Positions 1-9,560 of a stretch of DNA of 64,000 bases are shown here, piece by piece. The notes beneath the pieces were generated by a model. That model was not told where the DNA came from. It saw nothing but the letters and a program-made list of their open reading frames with translations, and searched no databases. Within the stretch, counting starts at the first letter, position 1, and every line of letters starts with the position of its first letter. The translations under genes and the position numbers were made by a program. The DNA comes from Blastocatellia bacterium (GTDB lineage: Bacteria > Acidobacteriota > Blastocatellia > HR10 > J050): assembly GCA_026985075.1 (NCBI GenBank), contig JALSQX010000087.1:1-64000 (forward strand). The letters run 5' to 3'.

Positions 1-2
1 AC

Positions 3-1082
3 TTCGCTGCCGGTCCGGCGACATTGCCCGTACCGGTCCTTGAGGAAGCCCAACGTCACTTGCTGGCCCTGCCCGGCGTGGGGATGTCCATCTTGGAAAT
101 CAGCCATCGTTCCAGGTGGTTCGCCGACATCCGCGACGCTGCCGAAGCCAATCTGCGCCAGCTTCTCCACATCCCTGATCATTATCACGTCCTCTTTTTG
201 CAGGGTGGGGCGAGCCTGCAGTTCTCGATGGTGCCGATGAATTTCCTCCGCGGCTCGGGCAAGTCGGCCGATTACATCCTCACCGGTTCCTGGAGCAACA
301 AAGCGATCAAAGAAGCTCAGCGGGAGGGCGCCGTGCGCATCGTGTGGGATGGCAAGGACGAGAATTACACGCGCGTGCCACTGTCCAGCGAATTGAATCT
401 GAATGCTGACGCGGCTTACGTTCACTTCACCTCCAATGAGACGATTCAAGGCGTGGCGTTTCAGAGCGAGCCCGACACCGGTCAGGTGCCTCTCATCTGC
501 GATGCCTCATCGGATTTTCTCTCCCGTCCCATTCCCGTGGAGCGCTACGCTCTCATTTACGCTGGTGCCCAGAAGAACGCCGGTCCGGCGGGTGTCACCA
601 TCGTCATCATACGAGATGATCTTCTGGAGCGCGTTCCGGAGAATATGCCTTCGATGCTCGATTATCGCCAACACGCGGCGAGCAAGTCGGCCTATAATAC
701 GCCACCGGTGTTCGCCATCTACATCGTCATGCTGGTGACGCAATGGTTGCTGGAGGAGATCGGCGGGTTGGAGAAGATGGCCGCCATCAATCGGCAGAAG
801 GCCGAGTTGCTGTATGACGTGATCGACCAGAGCAATGGGTTCTATCGCGGACATGCGCGCCCGGACAGTCGATCGGTAATGAACATCACCTGGCGCATGC
901 CCAGCGAGACGCTGGAACGAGAATTCCTGAAACAAGCCGAGCAGCGCGGCCTCTATGAGTTGAAAGGCCATCGCTCGGTGGGCGGCCTTCGCGCGTCTCT
1001 CTATAATGCCATGCCGCTGGAAGGCGTGCGGGCCCTCTGCGAGTTCATGATCGAGTTCAAGGAGCAGTGGGGAGGGAGATAA
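3..1082 (+). CDS. serC: Phosphoserine aminotransferase, 5'-truncated by window edge
   Basis: Frame is open from the window edge (FAAGPATLPVPVLEEAQ...); SerC-like GMSILEISHRS and YAGAQKNAGPAGV motifs. Confidence 0.93.
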   Translation, partial: FAAGPATLPVPVLEEAQRHLLALPGVGMSILEISHRSRWFADIRDAAEANLRQLLHIPDHYHVLFLQGGASLQFSMVPMNFLRGSGKSADYILTGSWSNKAIKEAQREGAVRIVWDGKDENYTRVPLSSELNLNADAAYVHFTSNETIQGVAFQSEPDTGQVPLICDASSDFLSRPIPVERYALIYAGAQKNAGPAGVTIVIIRDDLLERVPENMPSMLDYRQHAASKSAYNTPPVFAIYIVMLVTQWLLEEIGGLEKMAAINRQKAELLYDVIDQSNGFYRGHARPDSRSVMNITWRMPSETLEREFLKQAEQRGLYELKGHRSVGGLRASLYNAMPLEGVRALCEFMIEFKEQWGGR

Positions 1083-1149
1083 TTTCCCTTCCGGACAACC
1101 GTCATGGGCGACGCCTGGCGCCCTCATGACTGGGCGGGAGCGCCGTCGG

Positions 1150-2049
1150 TCAGCCGAAGATGGCTTCGGCTTCCCGATGAGCGATGGCGTGCAGGTCGGC
1201 CGTCGCTTCCGGCGTTTGGGCATAGCCGCCGGAGAGGACGAGTACCAGCGGAACGCCACGACGATGAGCCGATTCCAGCACGTACCGATCGCGTTGATGA
1301 ATCCCCTGGCGCGTCAATGTCAACCGACCATATCGATCGCCGGCGACGGGATCGACGCCAGCCAGGTAGAAGGCCACGTCGGGGCGAGCTGCTTCGAACA
1401 CCTCGGGGAGGTGTTCCCGGAGCGCGGCGAGATAGAGCGCATCATCGGTGCCGTCGGGCAGATTGACGTCACGAGACGAGCGTCGTTTTTGAAACGGATA
1501 GTTGTTCTCGCCGTGCATGGAGAAGGTATACACCGTGCAATCGCCTTCGAAGATGGCCGCCGTTCCATTCCCTTGGTGGACGTCGAGATCGATGACCAGA
1601 GCGCGCTGAATCTGGCCATCGCGTTGCAGCGTGCGAATGGCGACGGCGACGTCGTTCAATACGCAGAATCCCTCGCCATGGTCGGCGAACGCGTGGTGGG
1701 TGCCACCGGCGAGGTTAGCCGCGATGCCATCCTCTAACGCCATCCGAGCAGCCTGGATCGTGCCCTGTACGGCGAGCCGCGAGCGGCGCACGAGTCGCCG
1801 GGACCAGGGCAATCCCAAGCGCCGGAGCGAAACCCGATCCAGCGTTCCCGTGGCCAGTCGATGGAGATACGTCGAGGTGTGCACCAGGCCGAGCGTCGCC
1901 CAATCCACTTCGTCCGGTTCGATGATATCCGATGGGCGAAGGAGTCCTTCGGCGCGGAGGATTCGATAGAGAGCGGAGAATTTGCCCATGGGGAACGGAT
2001 GCCCTTCGGGCAAGGGAACGACGTACTCCGGCGAGTAACTGACGCGCAT
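1150..2049 (-). CDS. Histone deacetylase / acetoin utilization family protein
   Basis: NLAGGTHHAF, DLDVHQGNGTA and GVDP motifs typical of the HDAC superfamily. Confidence 0.9.
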   Translation of the reverse strand: MRVSYSPEYVVPLPEGHPFPMGKFSALYRILRAEGLLRPSDIIEPDEVDWATLGLVHTSTYLHRLATGTLDRVSLRRLGLPWSRRLVRRSRLAVQGTIQAARMALEDGIAANLAGGTHHAFADHGEGFCVLNDVAVAIRTLQRDGQIQRALVIDLDVHQGNGTAAIFEGDCTVYTFSMHGENNYPFQKRRSSRDVNLPDGTDDALYLAALREHLPEVFEAARPDVAFYLAGVDPVAGDRYGRLTLTRQGIHQRDRYVLESAHRRGVPLVLVLSGGYAQTPEATADLHAIAHREAEAIFG

Positions 2050-2188
2050 CTTCAGAACCTCACATTCCGACGTCCAGGAGCGGGTTCGCCGCTCGCCGCT
2101 TCAGCGGCACATCATGATTTGAGCAATTGGCGTTGCAGATCACCACTCCATCATCTCCTCGGCCTTGATCGCCTTCTCTCTCGGGCTA

Positions 2189-3184
2189 TCAGGATGGCGC
2201 CATGAGATTCACGCTGAATCGATGACCGGCATCGAACCACTGTTGCTCGATGCGCAGCCCGGCCGCTTCGGCCAAGGCGTCGATCTCGGCGAGCGAATAT
2301 TTGTACGAATTCTCCGTATGGATCGCCTCCTCCGGCGCGAAGGCGATCGTCATATCCAGGCGGTCGATGACCACGCGTTGCGCGCGCGCGCTCACCAGGT
2401 ACATCTCAATGCGTCCCACCTCCTCATTGTAGAGAGCGTGGTGACGAAAGGCCTCCAAGTCGAAGTGACCACCCAGTTGGCGGTTGATGCGAGCCAGGAG
2501 GTTGAGATTGAATCGTGCCGTCACGCCGCTCGCGTCGTCGTAGGCCCTTTCCAGAATGGTGCGATCTTTGCGCAGGTCGATGCCGATGAGCAATCGATCA
2601 TCGGCGGTCATCGTCGCGCGCACGCGTCGAAGAAATTCGGCCGCTTCTCCGCGCTCGAAGTTTCCCACGCTGGAGCCCAACCACAGGATCAGCTTCGCGC
2701 CGCCGATGCTCGTCTGAAGTCGCTCCAGCCCATCGTGATATTCGCCGGCGATGGCCGTGATGCTCAACGTCGGATAGTGTTCGAGCAGCGCGCGCGCACT
2801 CTCCTCCAACGCCGCGCGGGAGATGTCCACGGGGACGTATTGGAGATGCTCCTGTCGGCGGAGAAGGGCATCGATCAGCACCCGCGTCTTCGTGGCGCTG
2901 CCGCTGCCCAGCTCGACGAGCGTGACGTCGTGGGACCATCGGGCGATGATCTCCTCGGCCTGCTCGGAGAGAATCTCGCGTTCGGCGCGGGTGAGGTAAT
3001 ATTCGGGAAGCTGGCAAATCTCCTCGAAGAGTCGCGATCCTTCCCGATCATAAAAATATCGACAGGGGAGAAACTTAGGAGACGCCGTCAATCCCGTCTT
3101 CACATCGCGAGCGAATTGGGCGAGATCGTCGCTCGGCGCGGTGACAATGAGGTGGAATCGTTCCGGCGATGGTGATCGTCTCAT
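2189..3184 (-). CDS. egtD: L-histidine N(alpha)-methyltransferase, EgtD family
   Basis: FYDREGSRLFEEICQLPEYYLTRAE and ELGSGSATKTR motifs; start overlaps the upstream senB-like stop (ATGA). Confidence 0.92.
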   Translation of the reverse strand: MRRSPSPERFHLIVTAPSDDLAQFARDVKTGLTASPKFLPCRYFYDREGSRLFEEICQLPEYYLTRAEREILSEQAEEIIARWSHDVTLVELGSGSATKTRVLIDALLRRQEHLQYVPVDISRAALEESARALLEHYPTLSITAIAGEYHDGLERLQTSIGGAKLILWLGSSVGNFERGEAAEFLRRVRATMTADDRLLIGIDLRKDRTILERAYDDASGVTARFNLNLLARINRQLGGHFDLEAFRHHALYNEEVGRIEMYLVSARAQRVVIDRLDMTIAFAPEEAIHTENSYKYSLAEIDALAEAAGLRIEQQWFDAGHRFSVNLMAPS

Positions 3185-4152
3185 GAGAGCGCTCCTCTAT
3201 CGGGGAAGAGTTCGTCGAGGAGAGCTTTCCAGCTCTGGCGCTCGCGAGCGGGCTCAACCAGTGGCTTCAATCGTTCTCCCCACTCCTTGAGCGTTCGATA
3301 GAAAACCGGATCCGTCTCCGCGCGATGAAGCAACGCGGCCAGCGCTTCGGTGTCGCCGACGGGAAAGGTGCCAGGATATTCGGGACCCAGTAGACCGATG
3401 GAGCCGGGAATGCGCGATGCCAGAATGGGAACGGAGGCGGCAATAGCCTCCGAGATGACATTGGCACCGCCTTCCATCTTCGAGCTGAGCACGAGCAGGT
3501 GACTGCCCGCCAGAGTCCGCAGAGCCTGCCATCGAGGCCGATCGCCCAACCAGCGATAGCGCGGATTGACGGTCATCTCTCTCCGGGCGCGCTGTTCCAT
3601 TCGTTGACTGAGGGCCGCTCCCAAATGCACGATTCGAATGCGCGAAGAGGGAGGGAGTCGGCGCGCGGCCATGGCCGCCCGAAATGGATCTTTCACCGGA
3701 CGAAGATGAGCCAGCACGCACACGCGAAACTCATCATTTCTCGGCAGGTAACGACCGTCGGGAGCCACTGCCGATTGATAGATCACGCGCGCCTTCTCGC
3801 GGAGAGATCGAGGCAAGACCTCCAGGGCCATCGGCTGCAGGACGATCAAGCGGGTTGCCCATTGGAGCGACTGATGGGCTCGTGGAGAGGCGTGAATATC
3901 ATTATACAGGTCGGTCCCCGTCAGGGCGACGATCATCGGCGCTTGGGGGAAAGCACGATGAAAGCGTTGAATGGAGGCGAAACTGCGACGCGCATGCAGC
4001 GCCACGAGGAGGTGACAGGATTCTCCTCGATAGACCTGATCGATGATCACGCGATGGCCGAGACTTCGGAGGATGCGCGCCCATCGCTCTGCCGTCACTC
4101 GATTTCCTTTTCGCGAACCCGGGGGTGCGGGAGTAATGAGACAGATCTTCAT
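3181..4152 (-). CDS. senB: SenB-like (TIGR04348-type) glycosyltransferase, putative selenosugar synthase
   Basis: MKICLITPAPPGSRKGNRVTAERWARILRSLGH N-terminus and GT4-like C-terminal half (SSKMEGGANVISEAI); 4-bp overlaps with both neighbours. Confidence 0.8.
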   Translation of the reverse strand: MKICLITPAPPGSRKGNRVTAERWARILRSLGHRVIIDQVYRGESCHLLVALHARRSFASIQRFHRAFPQAPMIVALTGTDLYNDIHASPRAHQSLQWATRLIVLQPMALEVLPRSLREKARVIYQSAVAPDGRYLPRNDEFRVCVLAHLRPVKDPFRAAMAARRLPPSSRIRIVHLGAALSQRMEQRARREMTVNPRYRWLGDRPRWQALRTLAGSHLLVLSSKMEGGANVISEAIAASVPILASRIPGSIGLLGPEYPGTFPVGDTEALAALLHRAETDPVFYRTLKEWGERLKPLVEPARERQSWKALLDELFPDRGALS

Positions 4153-5477
4153 CGATTCAGTGCACAGGTGCGGAATCCGGCCCACACGTCGCGCCGATCC
4201 GGGGTATAGAAGTTGCGCCAGGTATTGCGGAGCAATCGACTGCGCGTCACCCAGCAACCGCCGCGCAGCACTTTGCGCGGACCAAACCAGGGTTCGGAAT
4301 ATTCCTTGTACGGATCGATCTCGAATCCCGGGTAAGGAAGGAACGGTGAACTCGTCCATTCCCACACATTGCCGATCATCTGTCGACAACCGAACGCGCT
4401 ATCGCCGGCGGCCAGGGCGTCCACGGCCAGACATCCCATGGCGCGCCAGTCCAGATTGGCTCGTTCCGGCGTCGGCCGGTGATCGCCCCAGGGGAAGCGG
4501 CGTTTGCGCTCGGAGAGAGCCCCACCGGAGGGATCGGGTTCGGCGGCGGCGGCGGCCTCCCATTCGGCCTCGGTGGGAAGCCGACGTCCAGCCCACCGAC
4601 AATAGGCTTCGGCCTCATACCAATTGACGTGAATCACGGGGAGATGAGGTTCCAAGCGCACCCACTCATCGAAATGTCGGCGCAGCCAACGACCATTGGC
4701 TTCCCGCCGCCAGTATACCGGATGGTCGGCGTTCACCGACTCGCGCCACTGCCACCCTTCCGGACTCCAGAATTCGCGCCGGCGATAGCCACCATCATCG
4801 ACGAAGGCGGCGAACTCCCTTTGAGTGACCGCCGCCCGCGCAATGGCGAAGGGACGGAGGTGAACTGGATGCGCCCATTTCTCATTATCGAAGACGAAAG
4901 GCTCGTCCGACGTCGCACCCAGCATGAACGTTCCGCCGGGAATCTCCACATCGCCGGGAAGTGGACCACCATCCCGCTCCGCAGGCGGCGTGGAGAGATG
5001 AGAGAGCCGGGGCGCCGGATAAGCCAGCGTCTGTCGCGTATAGGTCAGGGCTTCCGTGTGCATATCTTCGTGGAACACGGATAACAGGACGAAGTAGACA
5101 TCCCGCTCGCTCAACGTGGGACGGTTCAACCGCTCCAGAACGCGATCGCGCACCTCTCGCATATAAGAGAGCGTCTCCTCGCGCGAGGGGAGAGGCAAAT
5201 CCCAGCGCACGTCATGAGGGATGGCGATGGAATCCCAGAGCGCGTCGGCATCCGGACGGAGTGGTTCCTGATTTCCGGCATGACGTAATACCCATTTCTC
5301 CTGAAACCAGGCCACATGACCGATCTCCCAGAGCAGCGGATTGATGATGTCCAGGCGCGGCCCCATCAGTTGGTCGTCGGTCAAATCAGCGACCAATTCG
5401 AACGTCCGCTCCCGGGCATCGCGCACCCACTCGGCGAGTTGATCGGCGGAGAACTTCGCCTGTTGTGCCCGATTCAT
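4149..5477 (-). CDS. senA: EgtB/SenA-type non-heme iron sulfoxide/selenoxide synthase (DinB + FGE-sulfatase domains)
   Basis: DinB-type iron ligands (NPLLWEIGHVAWFQEKW, FHEDMHTEALTYTRQTL), FGE-like C-terminus ending RNFYTPDRRDVWAGFRTCAL; co-directional with senB-like gene and egtD. SenA versus EgtB rests on synteny. Confidence 0.75.
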   Translation of the reverse strand: MNRAQQAKFSADQLAEWVRDARERTFELVADLTDDQLMGPRLDIINPLLWEIGHVAWFQEKWVLRHAGNQEPLRPDADALWDSIAIPHDVRWDLPLPSREETLSYMREVRDRVLERLNRPTLSERDVYFVLLSVFHEDMHTEALTYTRQTLAYPAPRLSHLSTPPAERDGGPLPGDVEIPGGTFMLGATSDEPFVFDNEKWAHPVHLRPFAIARAAVTQREFAAFVDDGGYRRREFWSPEGWQWRESVNADHPVYWRREANGRWLRRHFDEWVRLEPHLPVIHVNWYEAEAYCRWAGRRLPTEAEWEAAAAAEPDPSGGALSERKRRFPWGDHRPTPERANLDWRAMGCLAVDALAAGDSAFGCRQMIGNVWEWTSSPFLPYPGFEIDPYKEYSEPWFGPRKVLRGGCWVTRSRLLRNTWRNFYTPDRRDVWAGFRTCALNR

Positions 5478-5925
5478 TCCTTGTTCGCTCCTCGGTGTTC
5501 ACCAGGATCTGGCGTCCATGGCCGGTCACCAACCACCTCGCGGCCAGAGGCGCAGCCCATGAAGCTAAAAAAATGCCCGAGATGCGGAGACAAATCAAGT
5601 CTCCGAGCGCCGGAAAGCCGACCTTGTCTCCTCACGTGCCGCGCGCTATAGTCAATGTGTGCATGTGGTGACGATGATGGCATCGGCCTCTGTCCGTCGA
5701 GATGACCATCCCGGGCGCGCTGGCGAGATCTCGACGGGGAGAGGCCTGACCGGTTGGATCGAGTCGATGGAAAAATTTCCAGAATCATCCATGAGAGGCG
5801 CCGAGGCCGTCATGACCCGTGCCGGAGGAGTTGTCCATGGCCTGGCGAGCCACACGGCGAGAATGAAAGAGACTCGTATGGGGGGTAGCACAAACTGGCG
5901 GCTTGCGCCACGTTAGGAGAGGGAG

Positions 5926-6462
5926 ATGACCAATGTTGATGGCCTCGTTTTCGTCATGACGGAGTCCAAGCGATCGGGGCAGCCGAAGTGCCTGGCCGAG
6001 TGGCGCGGCCGGCCGTTGATCGCTCACGTCGTGGAGACAGCATTGGCGTCCCGATTGAGGCAGGTCATCGTCGTGATCGGTCCTCAAGCGGATCGCGTTC
6101 GCGCCGCTTTGAAACCCATCCGGGCGCGCTCGAAAGTGAAGCTGGTGTATAACTCGGAGTACGACGAGGGACGAGCCAGCTTCATTCGTCGCGGCGTGAG
6201 CGCGTTGCCCGAAGATGCGGGCGCCGCCATGTTTCTGGCCGGCGATCAGCCGCTGGTCAATGCCCGCTTGATCGACGCGTTGATCGATGCGTTCGAGCGA
6301 CATCGCGCCCTCATCTGCTATCCCGTGTTTGGCGTCATCCGGGGGAATCCCTCCATTTTCGCCGCCTCTTTATTCCCCGAATTGAGGAAGCTCAGTGGCG
6401 ATGCCGGCAGCGCGGCGCTCATCGAGAAGTATAAATCGCGCGTGCACGAGCATCGGTTGTAG
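5926..6462 (+). CDS. MobA/MocA-like nucleotidyltransferase with atypical N-terminal signature
   Basis: GQPKCLAEWRGRPLIAHVVE and LAGDQPLVNARLIDAL resemble the NTP_transf_3 family; the usual AAGxSxRMG loop is degenerate. Confidence 0.7.
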   Translation: MTNVDGLVFVMTESKRSGQPKCLAEWRGRPLIAHVVETALASRLRQVIVVIGPQADRVRAALKPIRARSKVKLVYNSEYDEGRASFIRRGVSALPEDAGAAMFLAGDQPLVNARLIDALIDAFERHRALICYPVFGVIRGNPSIFAASLFPELRKLSGDAGSAALIEKYKSRVHEHRL

Positions 6463-6589
6463 CATCCGTCCTTCGTCCCGGTTTTCGAAGGCCACCACTC
6501 GAACGCAGCCTGTGGAATCGGTGCTCTGACTATTGCCACCGAGCGATCGAATGTGTCAGACTCCACCGGCTGTGTGGAGGAATGCCATC

Positions 6590-8929
6590 ATGAGACGGAT
6601 GTCCCTTGTGCTCATCATTGTATCCTTCGGTCTCACTCCCGGCTTTGTGCGGCGCGTGGTCCTGCCGCCGGGCGAGGCCAGGGCGGCCGGCATCCCGGCT
6701 CCCGCGGACGTGCTCGGCTTCCGACCGGGAGAAGACCGCCACCTGGCCCGATGGGAGCAGATTGTCGATTATTTCCGCCGATTGGATGCGGCCAGCGACC
6801 GCCTCATCGTCGACGAGCTCGGGCGCACGACGCTCGATCGACCATTCATCGCCGCCACCATCTCGGCGCCGGAGAATCTTCGACGACTGGATCACTTCCG
6901 GCGCATTCAGCAACGACTGGCCGATCCGCGAACCATCTCCGACCAGACCGAAGCGGAGAGGCTCATCGCCGAGGGCCGGGCGATCGTTCTCATCACGTTC
7001 GGCATTCATTCCACCGAAGTGGGAGGACCGTTGACGGCGATGAATCTGGCCTATCGCCTGACCAGCGATGATGGACCCGAGGTGAATGAGATCTTGCGCC
7101 AGTGTATCATCCTCCTCGTACCGGCGCTGAATCCCGATGGGGTCGATATCGTCAAGCGATGGTACGATCGCACGTTGGGCACGCCCTATGAGGGTACGGC
7201 GCCGCCCGAACTCTATCATCATTACGTCGGCCACGATAACAACCGCGACTGGTACGCCTTCACTCAGGTGGAGACGCAGTTGACGGTGGACAAGCTTCAT
7301 AATGTCTGGCATCCGCACATCGTTCACGATGTTCATCAGCAAGGCCCATATGGATCGCGCTTCTTCGTCCCTCCGTTCATCGATCCCATCGAGCCCAATG
7401 TAGATCCGCTCATCGTGCAAGGCGTCAATTTCATGGGCACGGCCATCGCCTGGGAGCTGACCGGACGGGGCTTCCCCGGTGTGGTCATCAATGCCATTTA
7501 CGATGCCTGGACGCCGGCGCGCGCTTATCAACACTACCATGGCGGCATTCGCATTCTCTCGGAGACGGCCAGCGCTCGACTGGCATCGCCTCTCACCGTG
7601 CGCCGCGATGAGCTCCGGCCGGGCCGGAATTTCGATCCGCGACGGGCTTCGTGGAATTTCCCCATGCCCTGGAAGGGCGGCGAGTGGCATCTGAGCGACA
7701 TCGTGCGCTATATGGAAGCGGGGGCGATGGCCCTGTTGCGTAATGCGGCGCGTTATCGGGAGCGATGGATCCGCCATTTTTATCTCATCGGACGGCGGGC
7801 CATCGAGCCGCGCCCGGGCAAGCCGTTCGCTTTCCTCATCCTGAATGATGAAGAGACGAATCCCGTCGGGCGGGCGCGATTGGTCGAAATCCTGTTGCGC
7901 GGCGGCGTAGAGATTCATCGAGCCGAACGGGCGTTCACTATCGAAGGAACATCGTATCCTCCGGGAACGCTCGTCGTCTTCCTCTCTCAGCCCTACAGCG
8001 CTTTCGCCAAAACGTTACTCGAGCGCCAGCGCTATCCCGATCTGCGCCAGTATCCCGGTGGGCCGCCCAAGCCACCGTACGATGTGACGGCTCATACGCT
8101 GCCGCTGCTCATGGGCGTTCCGGTGGTCACCATCGAAAAGCCTTTCCGGGGAGAATTCGTTCGACAGAGGAGCGCTCCACCCGTTGAGCGTCGCCGATTA
8201 CGTCCCGCCAGGCTGGCCCGCATCGGCCTGTATCAGAGCTATCGACCGTCGATGGACGAAGGGTGGACGCGCTGGATCTTCGATCAGTACGACATTTCGT
8301 ACACCATCCTGCACGATGAAGATATTCGGCGGGGCGACCTGAGATCCCGCGCCGATGTCATCATCCTTCCCGATCAATCGCCGCGCGCTATCCTCCACGG
8401 ACTTCCCCAGGATCGTTATCCGCCCGAGTATACCGGTGGGCTCTCCTCGGCGGGCATCGAGGCGCTGCGCACCTTCGTCACCACCGGTGGTCGACTGGTG
8501 GCCCTGAATCGCGCTTCGTCACTGGTCGTTCAACAATTCGCGCTGCCCATCGAGGATGTGCTGCAGGGGGTGAAGAGCGATCGGTTCTATTGTCCGGGAT
8601 CGATTCTGCGCCTTCGCGTGGAGACTGGGCATCCATTGGCCAGAGGAATGCCGGCGTCATCAGTGGCCTGGTTCGAGCGCGGGAGCGCCTTCCGCGTTCG
8701 ACCGGGCGGGGAGTCGCGCGTTCGCGTCGTCGCTCGATACGGGGATGGGAATCCGCTCCTCTCGGGATGGATTCTGGGCCCGGAACACATCGCCGGCCGC
8801 GCGGCGCTGGTAGAGGTGACGGTGGGCCGCGGCCGCGTGATCCTGTTCGGATTTCGCCCTCAATATCGCGGACAGAGCGTGGCCACGTTCCCGCTGTTGT
8901 TCAACGCATTGGCTTATGACTGGGAATGA
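6590..8929 (+). CDS. Secreted M14-family zinc carboxypeptidase
   Basis: GIHSTEVGGPLTAMNLAY, VPALNPDGVDIV and HNNRDWYAFTQVET motifs; N-terminal signal-like segment. Confidence 0.88.
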   Translation: MRRMSLVLIIVSFGLTPGFVRRVVLPPGEARAAGIPAPADVLGFRPGEDRHLARWEQIVDYFRRLDAASDRLIVDELGRTTLDRPFIAATISAPENLRRLDHFRRIQQRLADPRTISDQTEAERLIAEGRAIVLITFGIHSTEVGGPLTAMNLAYRLTSDDGPEVNEILRQCIILLVPALNPDGVDIVKRWYDRTLGTPYEGTAPPELYHHYVGHDNNRDWYAFTQVETQLTVDKLHNVWHPHIVHDVHQQGPYGSRFFVPPFIDPIEPNVDPLIVQGVNFMGTAIAWELTGRGFPGVVINAIYDAWTPARAYQHYHGGIRILSETASARLASPLTVRRDELRPGRNFDPRRASWNFPMPWKGGEWHLSDIVRYMEAGAMALLRNAARYRERWIRHFYLIGRRAIEPRPGKPFAFLILNDEETNPVGRARLVEILLRGGVEIHRAERAFTIEGTSYPPGTLVVFLSQPYSAFAKTLLERQRYPDLRQYPGGPPKPPYDVTAHTLPLLMGVPVVTIEKPFRGEFVRQRSAPPVERRRLRPARLARIGLYQSYRPSMDEGWTRWIFDQYDISYTILHDEDIRRGDLRSRADVIILPDQSPRAILHGLPQDRYPPEYTGGLSSAGIEALRTFVTTGGRLVALNRASSLVVQQFALPIEDVLQGVKSDRFYCPGSILRLRVETGHPLARGMPASSVAWFERGSAFRVRPGGESRVRVVARYGDGNPLLSGWILGPEHIAGRAALVEVTVGRGRVILFGFRPQYRGQSVATFPLLFNALAYDWE

Positions 8930-9389
8930 ACGCGAACACGTTACTCTCGTTTGCGACGGGAGCAGTGTGAAAGATCCATCGGGCGCGGGCCGACGCGCGG
9001 CGGCAGTGGCCATTCTGGAGTTCCCGGGCGAGCGGAAAATCATCGGTCGATATTTGGGCGCGATGACTAATCAGCAAGCGGAGATCATGGCCGCCTGTCT
9101 CGGCCTGGAGGCGCTCAAGGAGCCCTGCCGGGTGACGGTCATCTCTGATTCGGAATATCTCATTCGCACCATGCGCGGGGAGTATCGACAACGGGCCAAT
9201 CGGGAGTTGTGGCGGCGATTGAGGCGAGCCGCCGCCCCTCACCAGGTGACCTGGACCTGGACGCGCGGGCATGCCGGGCATCCCCTCCAGGAAAAATGCG
9301 ATCGCGCCGCCCGACGCATCGCGCGCGCCGGGCGAGTGGATCATGACGAACTGCAACGCATTCTCCAACGAGACGTCGCCTCCTCATGA
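8916..9389 (+). CDS. rnhA: Ribonuclease HI-like protein
   Basis: LVCDGSS, NQQAEIMAACLGLEAL, SDSEYLI and TRGHAGHPLQEKCDRAAR motifs. Confidence 0.88.
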   Translation: MTGNEREHVTLVCDGSSVKDPSGAGRRAAAVAILEFPGERKIIGRYLGAMTNQQAEIMAACLGLEALKEPCRVTVISDSEYLIRTMRGEYRQRANRELWRRLRRAAAPHQVTWTWTRGHAGHPLQEKCDRAARRIARAGRVDHDELQRILQRDVASS

Positions 9390-9560
9390 AGAGCATCTCT
9401 CCGGGATGGCGCACCGACAACCGGTGAGGAACGAAATCCATTACTTCATGGGAGGCGTCTCCCTGGGATGATGCATCGCTGCTCTTTGCCGAGCATCGCT
9501 GTCTGAAGGATCTCGCCATTCCCTCGACCGACGCGGTGGCCGGGTATTCGAGCAACGCGA

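Noticed and set aside
507-1259. Long ORFs antisense to serC and many other genes (e.g. 2165-3175 +, 6530-7918 -, 9591-10874 +, 12406-13827 +, 18380-19783 -)
   Set aside because: High-GC mirror ORFs overlapping clearly homologous genes; compositions (R/D/H-rich) and lack of motifs argue against coding.
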